7,761 nt of DNA. Origin: Solobacterium sp. GTDB lineage: Bacteria; Bacillota_I; Bacilli_A; Erysipelotrichales; Erysipelotrichaceae. The position numbers and the translations under genes were made by a program. The stretch spans positions 1 to 7,761 of the forward strand of contig JAFYGX010000003.1 of the NCBI GenBank assembly GCA_017543025.1. The letters are read 5' to 3'. Under the pieces are notes generated by a model. That model was not told the DNA's origin, ran no database searches, and saw nothing but the letters and a program-made list of their open reading frames with translations. This document shows positions 6,491-7,761 of the stretch, one piece after another (the first letter of the stretch is position 1; each line of letters begins with the position of its first letter).

Positions 6491-7573
6491 ATGAAAGTGA
6501 GAAAAGACAGAAAAGGCTTTACTTTAGCTGAACTGTTGATCGTCGTAGCTATTATTGGGATATTGGTTGCCATCAGTATCCCGATGTTTTCAGGTCAATT
6601 GGAAAAGGCTCGGCAGTCAACTGATTTATCCAACATGAGATCGGCAAAGTCCGTAGCGATCGCAGAATACCTCTCCGATGGGTCATATGGCGAGGTTTTG
6701 TACAACTTCGATGCCGGAAAAGGAACAGTTACCAATGAAGTGCCGGAAGGATACGGCAAGTCGAGATCGCTTGTTTATGAGGGAACAGCCTATGAGCCAT
6801 TAAACAAGTATGTTCAGGTCCGTATTAAAGATGATGTCATTCTTGCATACTGGACTGACAGTGCTTCTCCGATCACAAGTCCAACTGCTTCCACAGGAGG
6901 AAGCGGGTCAACTGTTCCCGGAATCATTCCGCCGGCAGGGGATGACGGCAGCGGCTCATCTCATGACTACAGTGCTGCTTTAGCCGCAAAGGACAATCAG
7001 ATCCAGCAGCTTCAAAGCCAATTGACAGCCGCATCAGGCCAGATTTCATCTCTGCAGCAGCAGATTGCGGCACTGCAGGCGAGCGGCTCTGCTTCGGAAA
7101 GCACAATCAGTTCCCTGCAGTCTCAGCTGCAGCAGGCAAATACCGCCAGAGATTCATTGCAGTCTCAGCTGACGGCATTGCAGAAGGATAACACCGATCT
7201 TCAGGAAGAGAATAATAGACTAACGGCCGAGAATGAGCGTCTGAAACAGGAACTGGAAGATCTGAAGAATCAGGATCATGGTGAAACAGGACCGCTGCCG
7301 GCAGGCGTTAAATCCGAAGATTCACAAATCGGAAGTGATCACGTTGTCGTGGAAGTTCCCCAGGAATTCCAGGGCAAACATATCAATACCACGTTTGTGT
7401 TTGATGGAAATGTCTCCAGTTCCTACGGATACGGCAATGTACCAGCTGACGGTAGCAATACCGTTGTATTAGAGTCGTGGCTGGCTCCTGCCGAAGTATA
7501 CGTTCACGCAACCGGAAGTGATTCGACTAAGCCATTGAAAGTTGTATCTGTGACTATAGCGCTCGCAGATTAA
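6491..7573 (+). CDS. Type IV prepilin with coiled-coil stalk and C-terminal beta domain
   Basis: The 360-residue product starts MKVRKDRKG followed by FTLAELLIVVAIIGILVAI, a class III (prepilin) signal. The peptidase should cut after Gly9 and methylate Phe10; Glu at mature position 5 is present. The hydrophobic N-terminal helix spans 10-33. Residues 34-122 are a small pilin head of the Firmicutes type, with GYGKS (87-91) and NKYVQVRIKDDVILAYW (105-121). A Gly/Ser/Thr/Pro linker (123-158) leads to a Gln/Leu-rich coiled coil (about 161-261), containing SLQSQL repeats and then NNRLTAENERLKQELEDLKN. A C-terminal beta-rich domain (about 275-360) contains HVVVEVP, TTFVFDG, an SSSYGYG loop, W330 and VVSVTIAL. 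Ordinary pilins of this type usually end near the head, so linker, stalk and last domain are additions. It probably acts as a surface-displayed or tip/minor pilin. It follows the giant CDS by 339 nt with its own promoter; no assembly genes are in the window. Confidence 0.95.
   Translation: MKVRKDRKGFTLAELLIVVAIIGILVAISIPMFSGQLEKARQSTDLSNMRSAKSVAIAEYLSDGSYGEVLYNFDAGKGTVTNEVPEGYGKSRSLVYEGTAYEPLNKYVQVRIKDDVILAYWTDSASPITSPTASTGGSGSTVPGIIPPAGDDGSGSSHDYSAALAAKDNQIQQLQSQLTAASGQISSLQQQIAALQASGSASESTISSLQSQLQQANTARDSLQSQLTALQKDNTDLQEENNRLTAENERLKQELEDLKNQDHGETGPLPAGVKSEDSQIGSDHVVVEVPQEFQGKHINTTFVFDGNVSSSYGYGNVPADGSNTVVLESWLAPAEVYVHATGSDSTKPLKVVSVTIALAD
7116..7171 (+). repeat. 42-nt-spaced direct repeat in the coiled-coil region
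   Basis: TGCAGTCTCAGCTG occurs at 7116-7129 and again at 7158-7171. The 42-nt offset is 14 codons, exactly two heptads, so a duplication would lengthen the coiled coil without breaking its register. Confidence 0.7.
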
Positions 7574-7650
7574 ATCCCGGAAAGGACTGACTGATTCCAC
7601 AGACTCCTGTTTAAATGAGGGACGGCCGATTTTCGCAATGGTTTTCATAA

Positions 7651-7666
7651 TGCCAAGAGCTTGGCA
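7651..7666. other. Small inverted repeat downstream of the prepilin gene
   Basis: TGCCAA-GAGC-TTGGCA forms a 6-bp hairpin 77 nt after the stop codon. It has no T-tail on the plus strand, so it is a poor terminator. No better terminator is visible between 7574 and the window end. Confidence 0.35.
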
Positions 7667-7720
7667 GGTACGGGATGAAGCAGTATAGCAAACCCATATA
7701 TTAATCTGATGGACCATCTG

Positions 7721-7756
7721 ACACATAAAATTCGTCACTGTCCCTGAATCGGGACA
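7721..7756. repeat. Nested inverted repeats at the right edge, possible insertion-sequence end
   Basis: TGTCCC (7739-7744) and GGGACA (7751-7756) form a 6-bp inverted repeat with a 6-nt loop. Just to the left, TGAC and GTCA flank an AT-rich core (about 7719-7737). Dense short palindromes next to the end of coding sequence resemble transposon termini, but the element, if any, lies outside the window and no transposase is seen. The identification is tentative. Confidence 0.25.
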
Positions 7757-7761
7757 CCTAC

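Noticed and set aside
7574..7640. Intrinsic terminator of the prepilin gene
   Set aside because: Only weak, interrupted complementarity (GGACTG near CAGACTCC) and no adequate stem followed by a T-run.
7469..7738. Minus-strand frame of 89 codons over the prepilin 3' end
   Set aside because: It starts at a GTG inside the right-edge inverted repeats, overlaps the real gene and has no recognisable domain.

Overview
The window reads as part of a low-to-mid GC Gram-positive chromosome (Bacillota, most likely a gut or oral Clostridia/Lachnospiraceae-like or Erysipelotrichia-like commensal). This placement rests on family types only: SpaA/Cna-B-like domains in a giant surface protein, and a type IV prepilin of the kind common in those groups. 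No rRNA or other phylogenetic marker is present.

Layout. Nt 2-6151 (+) is the 3' 2049 codons of a giant modular surface protein whose start lies upstream of the window. It holds three copies of one composite module: a 'V-C-K-[IL]-T' header, a small alpha/beta-looking segment, a chlamydial-Pmp-like right-handed beta-helix with GGA[IV] and Fxx[NC] motifs, and a tail with 'FRNxR/LRNAL' and 'YW' motifs. Two SpaA-like domains follow module 1 and one follows module 3. The copies differ mainly in helix length: about 12, 9 and 3 GGA coils. The protein stops at the end of the last SpaA fold, with no LPXTG motif and no membrane anchor.

Nt 6152-6490 is a 339-nt intergenic stretch. It contains a bulged hairpin, a probable intrinsic terminator, a GC-rich hairpin-bearing segment of unknown role, an extended -10 promoter and a Shine-Dalgarno sequence. 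Nt 6491-7573 (+) encodes a 360-residue type IV prepilin. Its usual short pilin head is followed by a Gly/Ser/Pro linker, a coiled coil of about 100 residues and a C-terminal beta-rich domain. The last 188 nt hold no convincing gene and end in inverted repeats that could be the edge of an insertion sequence.

Working together. Both proteins are built for the cell exterior: a long beta-helical adhesin-like protein, and a pilus subunit carrying a stalk and a possible binding domain. A shared role in adhesion is plausible, but the evidence is proximity and architecture only. The terminator and separate promoter suggest they are transcribed independently. No CRISPR array, tRNA, rRNA or complete transposase gene is visible.
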